Made by a program: the position numbers and the translations under genes. The notes under the pieces are model-generated. The model was given only the letters and a program-made list of their open reading frames with translations, was not told the origin of the DNA and ran no database searches. A stretch of DNA of 48,375 bases, from positions 1-48,375 of IMG/VR virus record IMGVR_UViG_3300033984_000057. One strand, given 5' to 3'. This DNA comes from a virus. Positions 12,101 through 19,500 of this stretch are shown in pieces (within the stretch, counting starts at the first letter, position 1; each line of letters begins with the position of its first letter).

Positions 12101-12671
12101 TATTTAATTTTTTGTTTAGTTTTGAAACCGTATTTACTTCGCTTTCGTCCTCTAAATCATACTTTAAAACAGTATCTGGATTATCAAAACTTATTTCGTC
12201 TTTTGCTACTTTAGTTCTATATTCAGCTGTTTTATTTAATTCTAATTGTTTTTTTGCTTGAGAATCTTGCTCAGCTACTTTTTTGGTAATTATTTTTTTA
12301 TTAGCGTCTTTCCACATAATAGAAGAACTGCCAATACCTGTTTTTATTTGGTTTTTGTCTTCAACTAAACTAGACGCAAAGTCATCAACACCGCTAGTTT
12401 TTAGTAAATTAACTTTTGTAGATACCGATGAAGGTTTTGCCGATTTGGATACCGTACTTTTTACAGTTGCACCCGCATCCTCCCTTGCAACTGACTTTCG
12501 CTTTCCCGGCACTTTAGTTGTTACTTCCTCAGTTGCCTTTTCTTTTTTCTTTTTTGGTTTAATTCCTCTATTACTAATAAATTCGTCTAAAGTCATATTC
12601 TCTTTCTTTGCAGATGAAGCTAATTCGTCTTCCGTATACGTATACCCATTTGGGTGAATATATTCATTCAT
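3183..12671 (-). CDS. giant 3162-residue multidomain virion/ejection protein
   Basis: The largest gene, about a fifth of the window and last in the late block. Seen in order: a Lys/Ser/Thr-rich N-terminus; long coiled regions with small hydrophobic Gly/Ala segments near residues 480-600; a zincin motif HEVLH at 1080-1084; a complete HAD-phosphatase signature (DFDDT at 2070-2074, LTARP at 2148-2152, later Lys, and FADD ending at 2206); a segment near 2275-2385 with KEPSRRKLYNAM resembling phage GNAT-type acetyltransferases; two hydrophobic stretches near 2899-2925 and 2945-2970; and a very basic C-terminus. It follows the putative ejection proteins and the muzzle genes. In podoviruses this slot holds proteins injected with the DNA, and such 'polyvalent' giant proteins can carry several enzymatic domains. 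I infer an injected virion protein that may cross the envelope and act on host targets. It shows no T7 gp16-like lysozyme motif and no DxDGD motif of YonO-like RNA polymerases. Confidence 0.85.
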   Translation of the reverse strand: MNEYIHPNGYTYTEDELASSAKKENMTLDEFISNRGIKPKKKKEKATEEVTTKVPGKRKSVAREDAGATVKSTVSKSAKPSSVSTKVNLLKTSGVDDFASSLVEDKNQIKTGIGSSSIMWKDANKKIITKKVAEQDSQAKKQLELNKTAEYRTKVAKDEISFDNPDTVLKYDLEDESEVNTVSKLNKKLNRLGIEVSQNNFSDTFNFKLIDAKPGPTTGGEEAKLVVGRDFDPKDQKGMNEYISEIKDINYISKAKQRVSKTNPNYLSKITPPSLAPEEKTKQARNAMVAKFKDLEQDLQSNTSSLGIGGSFGAAYTGITKQDFENPDDYNLYKTWKKTGILPELNEEKIIAWDKNRKSDFIERASTEYSRTLLPSERKDLQIIGQEAINENKHAVKAFDQAIAGYNVRAKEFETKFKDYKLAPSKTIEEGKLLQDEFLSLQAEQNNLGDRQKQLETETNTTNEVMLPAIESFGANYNRFSQLVTATKSTVANVGVGLKDLSAYGSAILTGSTHEEVMKRDTSGFVYLAGEMNKKQKEYQKAVGINKITSFDDAGNWLMSGIVNNVPSIGMAFTGPAAMPLFFASGYGGKSTQMAIEAEDAKTRLSENYYNLKNTTNPFEQAGLEQQIAKDEALLSLPEYKKFGAKALYGASEVTFEILGTLKILKGLGDATKLLPKKTLQEGLIWAGKTNIKNFKTEGLSELGTTLSNNFIDYAILGEDKNFFDVATESLESFAQGGIMGTGFGGVDTVKVLKRAVVSELAEKKQSKRIQEIAKQISELTGVSGYTLNQGIPLPEQTPAVQKLVTELIDESESIESNIINRLGVDLTLEQATQIGDVNRQIRSVNKDFLEAVNDGSLQPAQLKVLEGHYRGKFNELISQRETLLTDPNIKAENIKSNNEARFHFDLTNGYGMYNKKMQQTSINQIATNFNNLDAVKSQELLSEAKQELELSNEKNVSEKVIKQKAFENYAENHYTSAIKDGINNAQEFAKNNDVNIDLLSFEGADANASIVEAYKKTDKAKSNPKSISEFKKGIEDGTIEGANATVTEIDSNGIEVTKDVALVHIKNSALNGRTGVGSHEVLHSAVKKAFIDQKGVDKAGADLLNYLEKYDANLHALVTARIDASYSKKDKKGLRLRDEKGELIKDTDYYEEALNALSDLSSDGVELPKDSLNATRNFVNNLLPNWAPKFKENEGANVYQFIKDYNKEAHFGKKEPSNLIKFAGKAFGGDPEKIALSKSPVELVKQKLVDLEENEGDYDPDEYDQEVRKLEGELKRAIAKEATAQPTIKKEVSEEDVVKEIIKNESGSISSDKVQKIYETKGESGAYDIIKLFKPITNKIVDKRKNAPGFDRVLFTDEIETGVGGILDLIKSYNKSIPLAAWINKYLPFRAIATSRRILDKQFSKDATEEKGLMATETADQGFTEAAKEKPKYKNALESKVFAPEVLETVTKKIVTIIRTIKSRIDAPISLNKTVTPLISEIRDEVGKQLDIDVKTAMGGKKDNQLQNWLIDNKQYVLENMTTTWLMGKDGQGGMPIAIQKQIDGKWTNFPDWVGKKIDREKTTTDQAGRTSGAELVRRLPNVNNNISDSQFLDQIIGPDGNPLRGRKESLAKAVAEETAFDIINEDIENDGPISEAFKANQERQGVEITGTFAIEVIRQAERGNVKYSKSAKEKLAISEAKTDLFDWIKTLTPNEYSTIKTYLGYDKRDINFKTKSPVLSQYLIYARRLEAAKQENLGSLANRLGSIESEEALERLIKANKSNDKKLIEELTTFLRAEVKSYKTNSGNFITTNKEYLTYVLQPALDKILGIEKTNQLFNDNIISIEEKIVNGEPRSYIFVDSKRIDSYMPITNIKTVLSKNSTDVVKLIDIINSEADLASNHVLKTLTYYRDLGGAKNIEKGLNHITLLGTDMQGSLRKMYKMGFYTSNLKAKDVILEHNTTINDLKSELRKYLNKEITLPQLKNYINTLKINLIPKQADQALTDVKLKYTGKNRNENLEFVEALVPFKKYLHDITSMYKSKARFDRLVKEATAGIGARQTRLNNETISAVVKSIQPSKTLKGISVFDFDDTVGLTSGSVLYTMSDGSTGKLNAEEFAKEGGDMLDAGAVFDFSEFSKVVDGKPGPMVEKMKKMIGKFGPENFFILTARPANAAGPIHEFLSSIGIDIPLENITGLGSSLAQSKADWMTAKAAEGYNDFYFADDAIQNVEAVKKALNISGVDSKVQQAMVKFSLTSKQDLKWTYYEDSSFADFEVKGKSYKIELADSAYIDYPELLIPTINTLIEKYNLNKDDILQERTGKTYQLIFEGYKGGTEITGTGNAAEVFGVVINGVIEYAKNKNIETFVFAAKEPSRRKLYNAMANVIANKIGWNSFYDNGVYIISKKGTAGNIETFNNQNNQVKNVLNVVDIKSPIQQAKIKFSKTISSEFNKIISKNTGIGPAIEYSDIVAKRKGANKNLFDLYVPASAADFELLLYNFLGKGIEGEAQMKFFSDALLKPYANGNDLMDAARQSIKNNYKELIKAFPGIAKKLEKLTPDGNFTYDQALRVAMWNGSDVEIPGLSKRDTSELTSLVNNDTELYDFMSGLVVLGRQGNGWVKPGENWDASTIISDLHNLTEGDGRKQFLAEFIDNAQEMFGKWDNGKLVGPNINKVEAIYGTDVRESIEDVLYRMTTGKNRSQGKDKITNKWLDWVSGSTGTIMFLNTRSAALQLIGAVNFLNLRDNNPIAAGAAFANQPQYWADFARIWNSDKMKERRGGLKEDVAAAEIANAAATSRNKPTAVISYLLKIGYTPTQLADSFAIASGGAPFYRNRIKSYLKEGLTEQEAEAAAWSDFTKVSDETQQSGDPRDISKQQASGAGRLLLTFQNTAMQQSRIVKKSFLDLKNGRGDAKTHIAKITYYLAIQNLMFSVLQQGLFAVLFHDEDEEDEVKKKRLKEKDKKIIEVASGVVDSVVRGTGLLGGVLVTLKNVIKKYMEEEPKGYKADYTKVVLEATNISPPIGSKVRKIYSGLQQTKFDKDLIKERGWGVMQDGRVHLGPMYSIVGKGVEATVNFPMERLVNKVENTSQMFNSQNQAWQRVMVGLGWNPRSVGIEETGGDVAIEAKAKEVRKEEGKIKGAETRERTKDSIRALPMVERMRIKREAAIKRREAKIKKRKRKMG

Positions 12672-12693
12672 AAAATATTAATTTAATTTATTA

Positions 12694-14148
12694 TTATGGT
12701 TTTGGTTTAGCTGGAATGCCTAAAATAGTTTCTCTAAAATATTCGCCAGTTACTTTATCGTTACGTATTTCTGAAAGGTCAGGAGAAACCTCTTGTACTA
12801 CTCCTTTTTCTTTATCAAATATAAATGTTTTTTGCCCGCCCTTTGATGGCACAACTAGTTCCGTAGTTTTTCCAGCAACTAATAGCGCATATTTATTTTT
12901 ATAGTCGTCAAGTTGAGATTCGCTAAAATAAGGTTGATTTGCTTTAGTTTCTGCTTTAGATGTAGCTACTTTAGGATCTTGAAAAGTTTCAACGCTACTA
13001 TCCTCCTTTAATAAATCTTGCGTGTGTTTAACTTGTGTATTCCAAAAATGTTCTTTATAATTTTTTAAAAAATTAGCTTTATCTTCTTCTGTTAAAGCTT
13101 TAGTTGGATCAAAAGTAGGAGCGTCCTTTATAGTTTTATCTAAAATATTATTATTATATATTACAATTTCGCTATCTGACATTCCAGCAATACGAGATTT
13201 TAATAATACATTAAGATTAGTATCGCCCATAACTTTAGTTTTATCAACTTTTGCAACTAATTTATAAGCGCCTGTTTGACCCCCAATATATTCTTTTTGG
13301 TAGTCGATTTTGCCAAGTTTATTTGTAAGCAGCATAGGTTCAGTTAAACGTCCCGTGGCTTCTTTTATCTCTTCGCCTTTAACTGTTTGGGTTTTAGTTT
13401 CAAAAACAGTGTTTACTGTATTTTTAAGTTTTTCATTTGAAACAGACATATCTGGCACGGATCTAATAAAATCTCCATCTCCATAATAATCTAACTCCTT
13501 CATTTTATTAGCATAGTATCTTTTAATAGGGGTCGTACTTCCTTTTTCATAGATTTCCCATACTAATTTATCAGGGTCATTATCTTCATATACAGCTTTT
13601 TTAGAACCTGGTAATCTGCCTTCCATAATGTTAATAGCCCTAACATCTCCAACAGGCATATCTGTACTAAGTCCGCCTTCTGTTCCAGTGGGCTTTAACA
13701 TTACAGTTTGTAATTTATTAGAATAAGAATCAAATTCTCCTAAACTGCCTGTAAATCCTGATACAGTATTGTTTATTTTAGCAAGTTTAGCAATAGCGCC
13801 TTGTCTATCCTGTATAGTACCGCCTAATAGTCCTGATTTAAGTTTAACAGCTTCTTGAATCAGCGGCTCAAATGTAGCAGATAAATCTAATTCCTTGTTT
13901 CCTTGTTGAGACTCGCCCATTTTCGTCCGCAAAGCTAAGGCATAGTCTTCTACTTCTTTTTGGTTAATTTGCAGTTCTTTAGCATTTATCTCCTGTTGCT
14001 TCTTTAACTCTTTTTGAGCTTCGGCTTCTCTAGCAGCATAGGTTTGCGCATATCCGGAAAAAGCTCCAGCTATAGTTGTTTGTAAGTTTCTTATATGCTG
14101 CCCTGATTGTGTATCTACTATTTGTTCTGGATTTTCGTATGCTCCCAT
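12694..14148 (-). CDS. putative internal virion (ejection/cargo) protein
   Basis: A 484-residue protein beginning MGAYENPEQIVDTQSGQHI, a start I associate with structural proteins of marine podoviruses. Residues about 40-75 are a charged, Gln/Glu/Lys-rich coiled coil; the rest is mixed and soluble with no membrane helix. It lies between the 249-residue gp14-like protein and the giant protein, so the three together look like the ejection-protein trio of short-tailed phages. Expected location is inside the capsid, on or near the portal, from which it would leave with the DNA. The function rests on position and composition, not on a catalytic motif. Confidence 0.72.
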   Translation of the reverse strand: MGAYENPEQIVDTQSGQHIRNLQTTIAGAFSGYAQTYAAREAEAQKELKKQQEINAKELQINQKEVEDYALALRTKMGESQQGNKELDLSATFEPLIQEAVKLKSGLLGGTIQDRQGAIAKLAKINNTVSGFTGSLGEFDSYSNKLQTVMLKPTGTEGGLSTDMPVGDVRAINIMEGRLPGSKKAVYEDNDPDKLVWEIYEKGSTTPIKRYYANKMKELDYYGDGDFIRSVPDMSVSNEKLKNTVNTVFETKTQTVKGEEIKEATGRLTEPMLLTNKLGKIDYQKEYIGGQTGAYKLVAKVDKTKVMGDTNLNVLLKSRIAGMSDSEIVIYNNNILDKTIKDAPTFDPTKALTEEDKANFLKNYKEHFWNTQVKHTQDLLKEDSSVETFQDPKVATSKAETKANQPYFSESQLDDYKNKYALLVAGKTTELVVPSKGGQKTFIFDKEKGVVQEVSPDLSEIRNDKVTGEYFRETILGIPAKPKP

Positions 14149-14209
14149 TTATTACATTTTATTTATTAATAATCAACACCTTCTTCTAATATCCCCTGTC
14201 CCGGGGTAT

Positions 14210-14959
14210 CTACTTTTTTGGCGTTCCGGGCCCAGCGGCGCTCATATATGATCCCGCGGTTGATGCCAATCCGCCAATCATGCCTGTTATTGCCCCTGTT
14301 TGATCTGCTCTAGCCTGCATTTCTTGCGCTTGAGATTGGCCTAATTGACCGGCAACTCTATTCATTTTAGCTACCTCTCTACCTTCTCTCGTTTCAAACA
14401 TAAATGATTTACCTCTAGCCTCAGCCTCTTGTACTCTTTGGGCTTCTGACATTTGCACACCTTGAAGTCTTTGGCCTTCCGCCATTTTAATTTGTTGCAA
14501 TTGCTGTTCGCCTTGAGCTCTTAATTTTTCATTACCAGCTTCTTGTTGTTCAATATTTGCGGAGATTCCTTGTTTAGATTTTAAAGCAGCTTGAGCCAAA
14601 GCAGTTGCTCCACCGGCACTTGCACCAGTTTCTTTTAATGTATCTAAAGTATTCGCTAGAGACATATCAACTTGTTCTGCTTCAAATTTAGCGGCTTGTG
14701 TGGCTACTCCTAAGTTAGCAAATGGATTAGAAAGAGAGCCAGACAAATCTTTAGCGATGCCACTAACGTCTTTAACCCCTTCGTATGGGTTTATAATCGC
14801 TTGTCTGCTTGATTCTAAACTATTTAATTCTTTTTGCAATCTATCTTTTTCTCTAGCTGCTCTTTTAGCCGCTTTACCGGCTCCAATGGAACCAAATATC
14901 CCGCCTAAAATTTGAGCACCTCCGGATATTGCAGCCGCGGCTATTAATGGAAATGGCAT
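14210..14959 (-). CDS. putative T7 gp14-like internal virion protein
   Basis: A 249-residue protein with an N-terminal Gly/Ala-rich hydrophobic segment (AAAAISGGAQILGGIFGSIG), then a basic turn and a long Gln/Ala/Glu-rich coiled coil (about 110-215), and a Gly-rich tail with another hydrophobic stretch (TGAITGMIGGLASTAGSYM). This layout is typical of small ejection proteins of podoviruses, such as T7 gp14, which inserts into the outer membrane after injection. It is followed by two larger ejection-type genes. The start at 14959 is preceded by an A/T-rich stretch with no Shine-Dalgarno sequence. Alternative: a minor tail protein. Confidence 0.72.
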   Translation of the reverse strand: MPFPLIAAAAISGGAQILGGIFGSIGAGKAAKRAAREKDRLQKELNSLESSRQAIINPYEGVKDVSGIAKDLSGSLSNPFANLGVATQAAKFEAEQVDMSLANTLDTLKETGASAGGATALAQAALKSKQGISANIEQQEAGNEKLRAQGEQQLQQIKMAEGQRLQGVQMSEAQRVQEAEARGKSFMFETREGREVAKMNRVAGQLGQSQAQEMQARADQTGAITGMIGGLASTAGSYMSAAGPGTPKK

Positions 14960-14992
14960 AATTTATTTATTTAAAGTTTATATTTTTTTTAT

Positions 14993-16546
14993 CTAATATG
15001 ATGATTCAACATATTCTGCTGAAACAGCAAACAATTCTGCAGCGGTTGGGGTAGAATCATTAACAAATGTTATTTTGGCTGTTGTATAGAATCCTTTAAT
15101 GCCATTTATAGAATTTCCATAAATTACTTCTCCGTAAGACGCCCCGGTATTATTTATTATAGTTCCAAAATATTTGTTTTCTTTCCTTTTAAAGTTATTA
15201 ACAAATAATTGATTTTCCAATGCGGCTAAATTACTTGCATTTACTGTTTTAGCAATCGGCAAAGCTATATCTGAATTAGAATATAAACTTTCTAAATACC
15301 ATCCTCCGGAACCTTCATAATTAAACGTATTAAAGTTTTTTGAAACGGATACATTTGGGTTAAAAATAACAGTAACGTTAGCATCGTATTGAGTTTCATA
15401 AAAATTACAATAATTCGTTAAGGTAGTTATAGGGTTTGCGTAATGCAACCATATGTCACCTTGTTTAAATGTGTAATAATTATTTCTTAAACTACCAATA
15501 AGATTTGGTTTATAAGAAAATCTACTGGTCCACCCGTTTGAATCTTCATCGAAAGATAACGTTTGGAAGCTTTCAGTATCTGGTGGTTGGAGAGAGACTA
15601 TATATTGTTTATTATACATATCCCATCCACCAATAATTTTTCCTTTATCTCCAATTAAAGCAAGATTATCTCTAAAATAATCAACCATTCCATATGCAGA
15701 TATTTCAGTTATTCCATCTTGGGATAACCTTAAAACAACATTTTGATTTTTATCTACAAAATACTTTCTATAACCGTAAACAGCAAAACTTTCTGGGTTT
15801 GTACTTATTCCATAATTACCAGCATATGCTTGTATTTGGCCTATCACCTGGACTCCAGACGTAGTCATTGGCTGACCTTCTGCTGAATAAATAGCATCTT
15901 TATCAATTAAAGCTCTACTTACTTTTTGTTCTTGAAAGACTACTAAGTTTGTATCTTCAGCATATAATTTTTGTATAGATCCATTTGCAGGATCTATACT
16001 TCTTGTTATATCCTCACCAACAGAAAATTGATTTGTATTGTTTATACCTGTTCTAGAGTTAAATACCCCGGAATATATCATTGAGTTAAATCTATGTTGT
16101 TGGGAAATAGAGTCTTCAACCAGGTATGCTTTCACTCCAAAATCTACAGATGTATTATTATACCCCCCTCGTATCCTAGCTTCTTCAATATACCAATCTG
16201 ATATTATTGTTTTAGAATATGCTGCTGGGATATGATCAAAATCCTGTATAGGGCCAAATATAACTTCTGTATCTGTAGGTATTTCTATAGTAACAGGGTT
16301 TAGCAAGGTTATTGTATCAGTATCATTAACGTACAAAATTATATTACTTTGTAACTCTCCATCCACGTAATATTCAACACTTTGACCAACGCCTAAGTAT
16401 ACATCAGAGCTTGCCAATGTCATGGTAACGCTATCTTCACTAATAACTCCTAATGTGTTATTAGATGTATTTATAACATTTACAATGGTATCCATTTTTT
16501 TTAACCAAAATGAATTAAAATATTTTAATTCTAATGTTGCTGCCAT
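14993..16546 (-). CDS. muzzle/tail-tip protein, C-terminal partner (beta-propeller-like)
   Basis: A 517-residue, beta-rich protein. The central part has the repeated beta-hairpin pattern of a propeller (SIQKLYAEDTNLVVFQEQK, then KYFVDKNQNVVLRLSQDG), with an IEEARIRGGYNNTSVDFG segment before it. I associate these with the tail stabilisation or muzzle protein of crAss-like and marine podoviruses. It follows the 1705-residue muzzle-like gene after a 40-bp gap. Together the two would form the lower neck that gates the DNA channel. I cannot tell from one genome whether relatives carry these as one fused gene. No signal peptide or membrane helix is visible. Confidence 0.72.
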   Translation of the reverse strand: MAATLELKYFNSFWLKKMDTIVNVINTSNNTLGVISEDSVTMTLASSDVYLGVGQSVEYYVDGELQSNIILYVNDTDTITLLNPVTIEIPTDTEVIFGPIQDFDHIPAAYSKTIISDWYIEEARIRGGYNNTSVDFGVKAYLVEDSISQQHRFNSMIYSGVFNSRTGINNTNQFSVGEDITRSIDPANGSIQKLYAEDTNLVVFQEQKVSRALIDKDAIYSAEGQPMTTSGVQVIGQIQAYAGNYGISTNPESFAVYGYRKYFVDKNQNVVLRLSQDGITEISAYGMVDYFRDNLALIGDKGKIIGGWDMYNKQYIVSLQPPDTESFQTLSFDEDSNGWTSRFSYKPNLIGSLRNNYYTFKQGDIWLHYANPITTLTNYCNFYETQYDANVTVIFNPNVSVSKNFNTFNYEGSGGWYLESLYSNSDIALPIAKTVNASNLAALENQLFVNNFKRKENKYFGTIINNTGASYGEVIYGNSINGIKGFYTTAKITFVNDSTPTAAELFAVSAEYVESSY

Positions 16547-16586
16547 ATTTAATAATTACTTGTTTTTTATATTTTTAACTAATTCC

Positions 16587-19500
16587 TTAAGGCGTTTCAA
16601 CAAATTGATATAGGTTTCTTCCTAAATTAATTAATGGATCTCCATCTTCTGCCCAAGCAGTTTGATTTGTGTTTTCTGGCAAAGGCAAATTAACAACTCT
16701 ACCCAAACTATCAAATTTAGCGGAGAATAATGGATTATTAGTTACAGGTGGATCGGAACTATAAAAGTCGCCTACATTATAATTCCTATTTGTATTTTGG
16801 AATAAATAAAATTTATTTGCCAATGGAGGTGTCCATATTTCTGCAAATAAGTTATCTTTATAAAATTGATTTACATGAATTCCATTATTAGTCGTTGCCC
16901 ATACGGTGCCTCTTGCGTCATTTGTAGCATAACTAAATGTAATTATTTCTCCGCTTGGTATATCCGCAACGAGATTTAGCGCTAATATAATTGTTGTGCC
17001 AACAACACTTGTTATTTGACAATATGGTATAATTGAACCAGGTAAAGTTACAAATAAACCCTCCACCAATTGCGGGTCTATAGTTGTTAAAACCAATATG
17101 TTACTTCCATTGGTAGCTATAGCGGCCAATGTATTAGTAGTTGAAAAATTAAACCCCACAGAAGCATCTTGTACTACATAAGGAACTCCATTAGGTTCCC
17201 CAAAAAAGTCTTTTATTTGTATATTATACTCATAAGCTGTTGTTATAGCCGGTGGGTTAACATAATCAGGATAAGGCGGAGGCACCGGAACAGGAGGTAA
17301 GCCAAGATAGCTATAGTTAGCGTCTTTAATATTTACCGCTGTATAAAAATCAGGGGCACACGAGCCTATCCATCCAGGATCCTGTGTAGTTTCATAATTA
17401 TGCCATACTACCAAACAATACTCGCCAGGCGCGGATGTTACAAATGAAGTTGATCTTTCTATGTATGTACCTATTTCTAGTCCTAACCCTATAGTTTTTA
17501 TACCTAACTTATCCGCTACTCCGTCTGTCCATTCCGTTGGAATAACTTGAGGTGGACCTACATTATTATCATCTACAACCGCTTCCCATATATTGTTAGG
17601 AGCTAAATGAGATTCCCTGTAATATAATATAAATTTAGCGTTACTTTCTCTTCCTTCATTAGCCGCGCTTATTCCTATAGTTCGCACCTCCCATTCTAAA
17701 GACCCTTGCTTAAGTCCAAAAATTGAGGCGGGATCATACCCTATGATAGCTCCATTTGCCTCTTGAACATTCACATAACTTTGGTATGCGGCGGATGTTG
17801 GAGATGGATTTGTTTGTAATAAATCTGGTAAATTTGTATTAATTCCTGTTATTGGATTTAAACTATAATCTCCTGCCCCAATATATACCGCTCCATAGCC
17901 TTGCCCAGGTACCGGGGCACAAGTTATCCCAGACCCAGTATAATATTGCCAAACAAAACTACTAGTATCATAATATTGTAAATAATTATTAACTGGCTTC
18001 GGGCCAATAGTAATATTAACAATAATAGTATTAGATAGTGTTGCATATGGATTTGTGCCTATTAATTCTGTAGGCGGAACCGCTAAAAATGCGTCTTGTA
18101 TTTTGACCGTTAAAGAATAAGTTCCTAAAGGAATAGTTGCGTTAATTAAATCTATTATTCCGTTTGTTGGATTAGGTATAGAAAAATAATTATTATCATT
18201 ACCACTAATTATACTCCAATACAAATCTACTTGATTTAATCCAGTATTATAAGATCCGTTTTGAGCTGTTACAGTAACAACAGGCCCTGCCGTTTGGTCA
18301 ATAGTCGTATTATAGTATGGAAAATTATTAATAAATGAAGGTATTATATTACCTAATCTATTTTTATAAATCACCGTAGAAAATACGTCTTCCTGCCATT
18401 CAACATTTATAGTAAAGGTAAAAGAACTATCTAGGGGCGCATTGTGATCAAAAACAAAACTATCTTTTATTATAAACCTATAAATACCAGATCCCAAAAA
18501 GGTTTCCTCTATACCAAATTTTGGGGTTACCACAAGTCCGGAATTTGTTTTAACTTCCAAAAATGTAGGTACACTAAATAAAGTTAATGGAAACCCTGTA
18601 TTATTTAAAATTATAAACTCTTCAGTTATATATTTAGAATCTGAATCTCCAGTAATTGTACTGGAGCCATTTGGATTTTGATCTTCAAAGAACAAAAATC
18701 CTGGAGAACTTAAAGAAGCAGGTCCATCGTACCCGTTAAGGACATCGTAGTTTAAATCAGATATATATCCAGTTGATGCTGTTTCCCAAAACAATGCTAA
18801 TAAAGAATCTACCGGAGTTGTCTCATATACACTTAAGAAAGGAATCATTAAATTACTAGTAACCCCTATTTTTTTAGTTGTTGTAACTCTGCCTATTAAG
18901 GGTTTTGTTTGTAATTGATAAAAATTAATACTAGCAGATCCTTTGATATTGTCAACTGTATTTTCTAAGAAATTAAAATCCAATGCAGTAGCAATAGAAG
19001 ATACCACATCTGCTTTTCTAGAAGGAAAATATTGTACATTTTCTGCTTTTGTAATAGTAAAATTAATAAAATCAGGGTCTCTTGTCCAGTTTGGTGGTGA
19101 AAATGTAATAATCCCTAACAATGGATCGCTGGGGTCTACTACATTTGAAACAACCACTGTATTTGCATACCATGCCAATGGGTTTGGTATTGTTGGAGGG
19201 GCTAATGGGTCTGGATCTGGGTTTGGGATGGGAGCGTTTGATTCATCACATTGTATGCCGTCTCCAGGTCTTATATTATTTAACGCTCCAGCATTAGTTG
19301 CTAAAGTATATTTTATAGTCGTTGCATATCTATTATTATATGGTGTATTACCTATCAACGATAGGGGCACATGAGTATTCTCAACCCTACCAAACAATTG
19401 AACACTACTCCTATATTGTTTTTGGTCAGGGCCTACCTCTGTAAGATCTCTTGGTATTTTATTTATATTATCATTGATTAATACAATATGGCTTGTTTTA

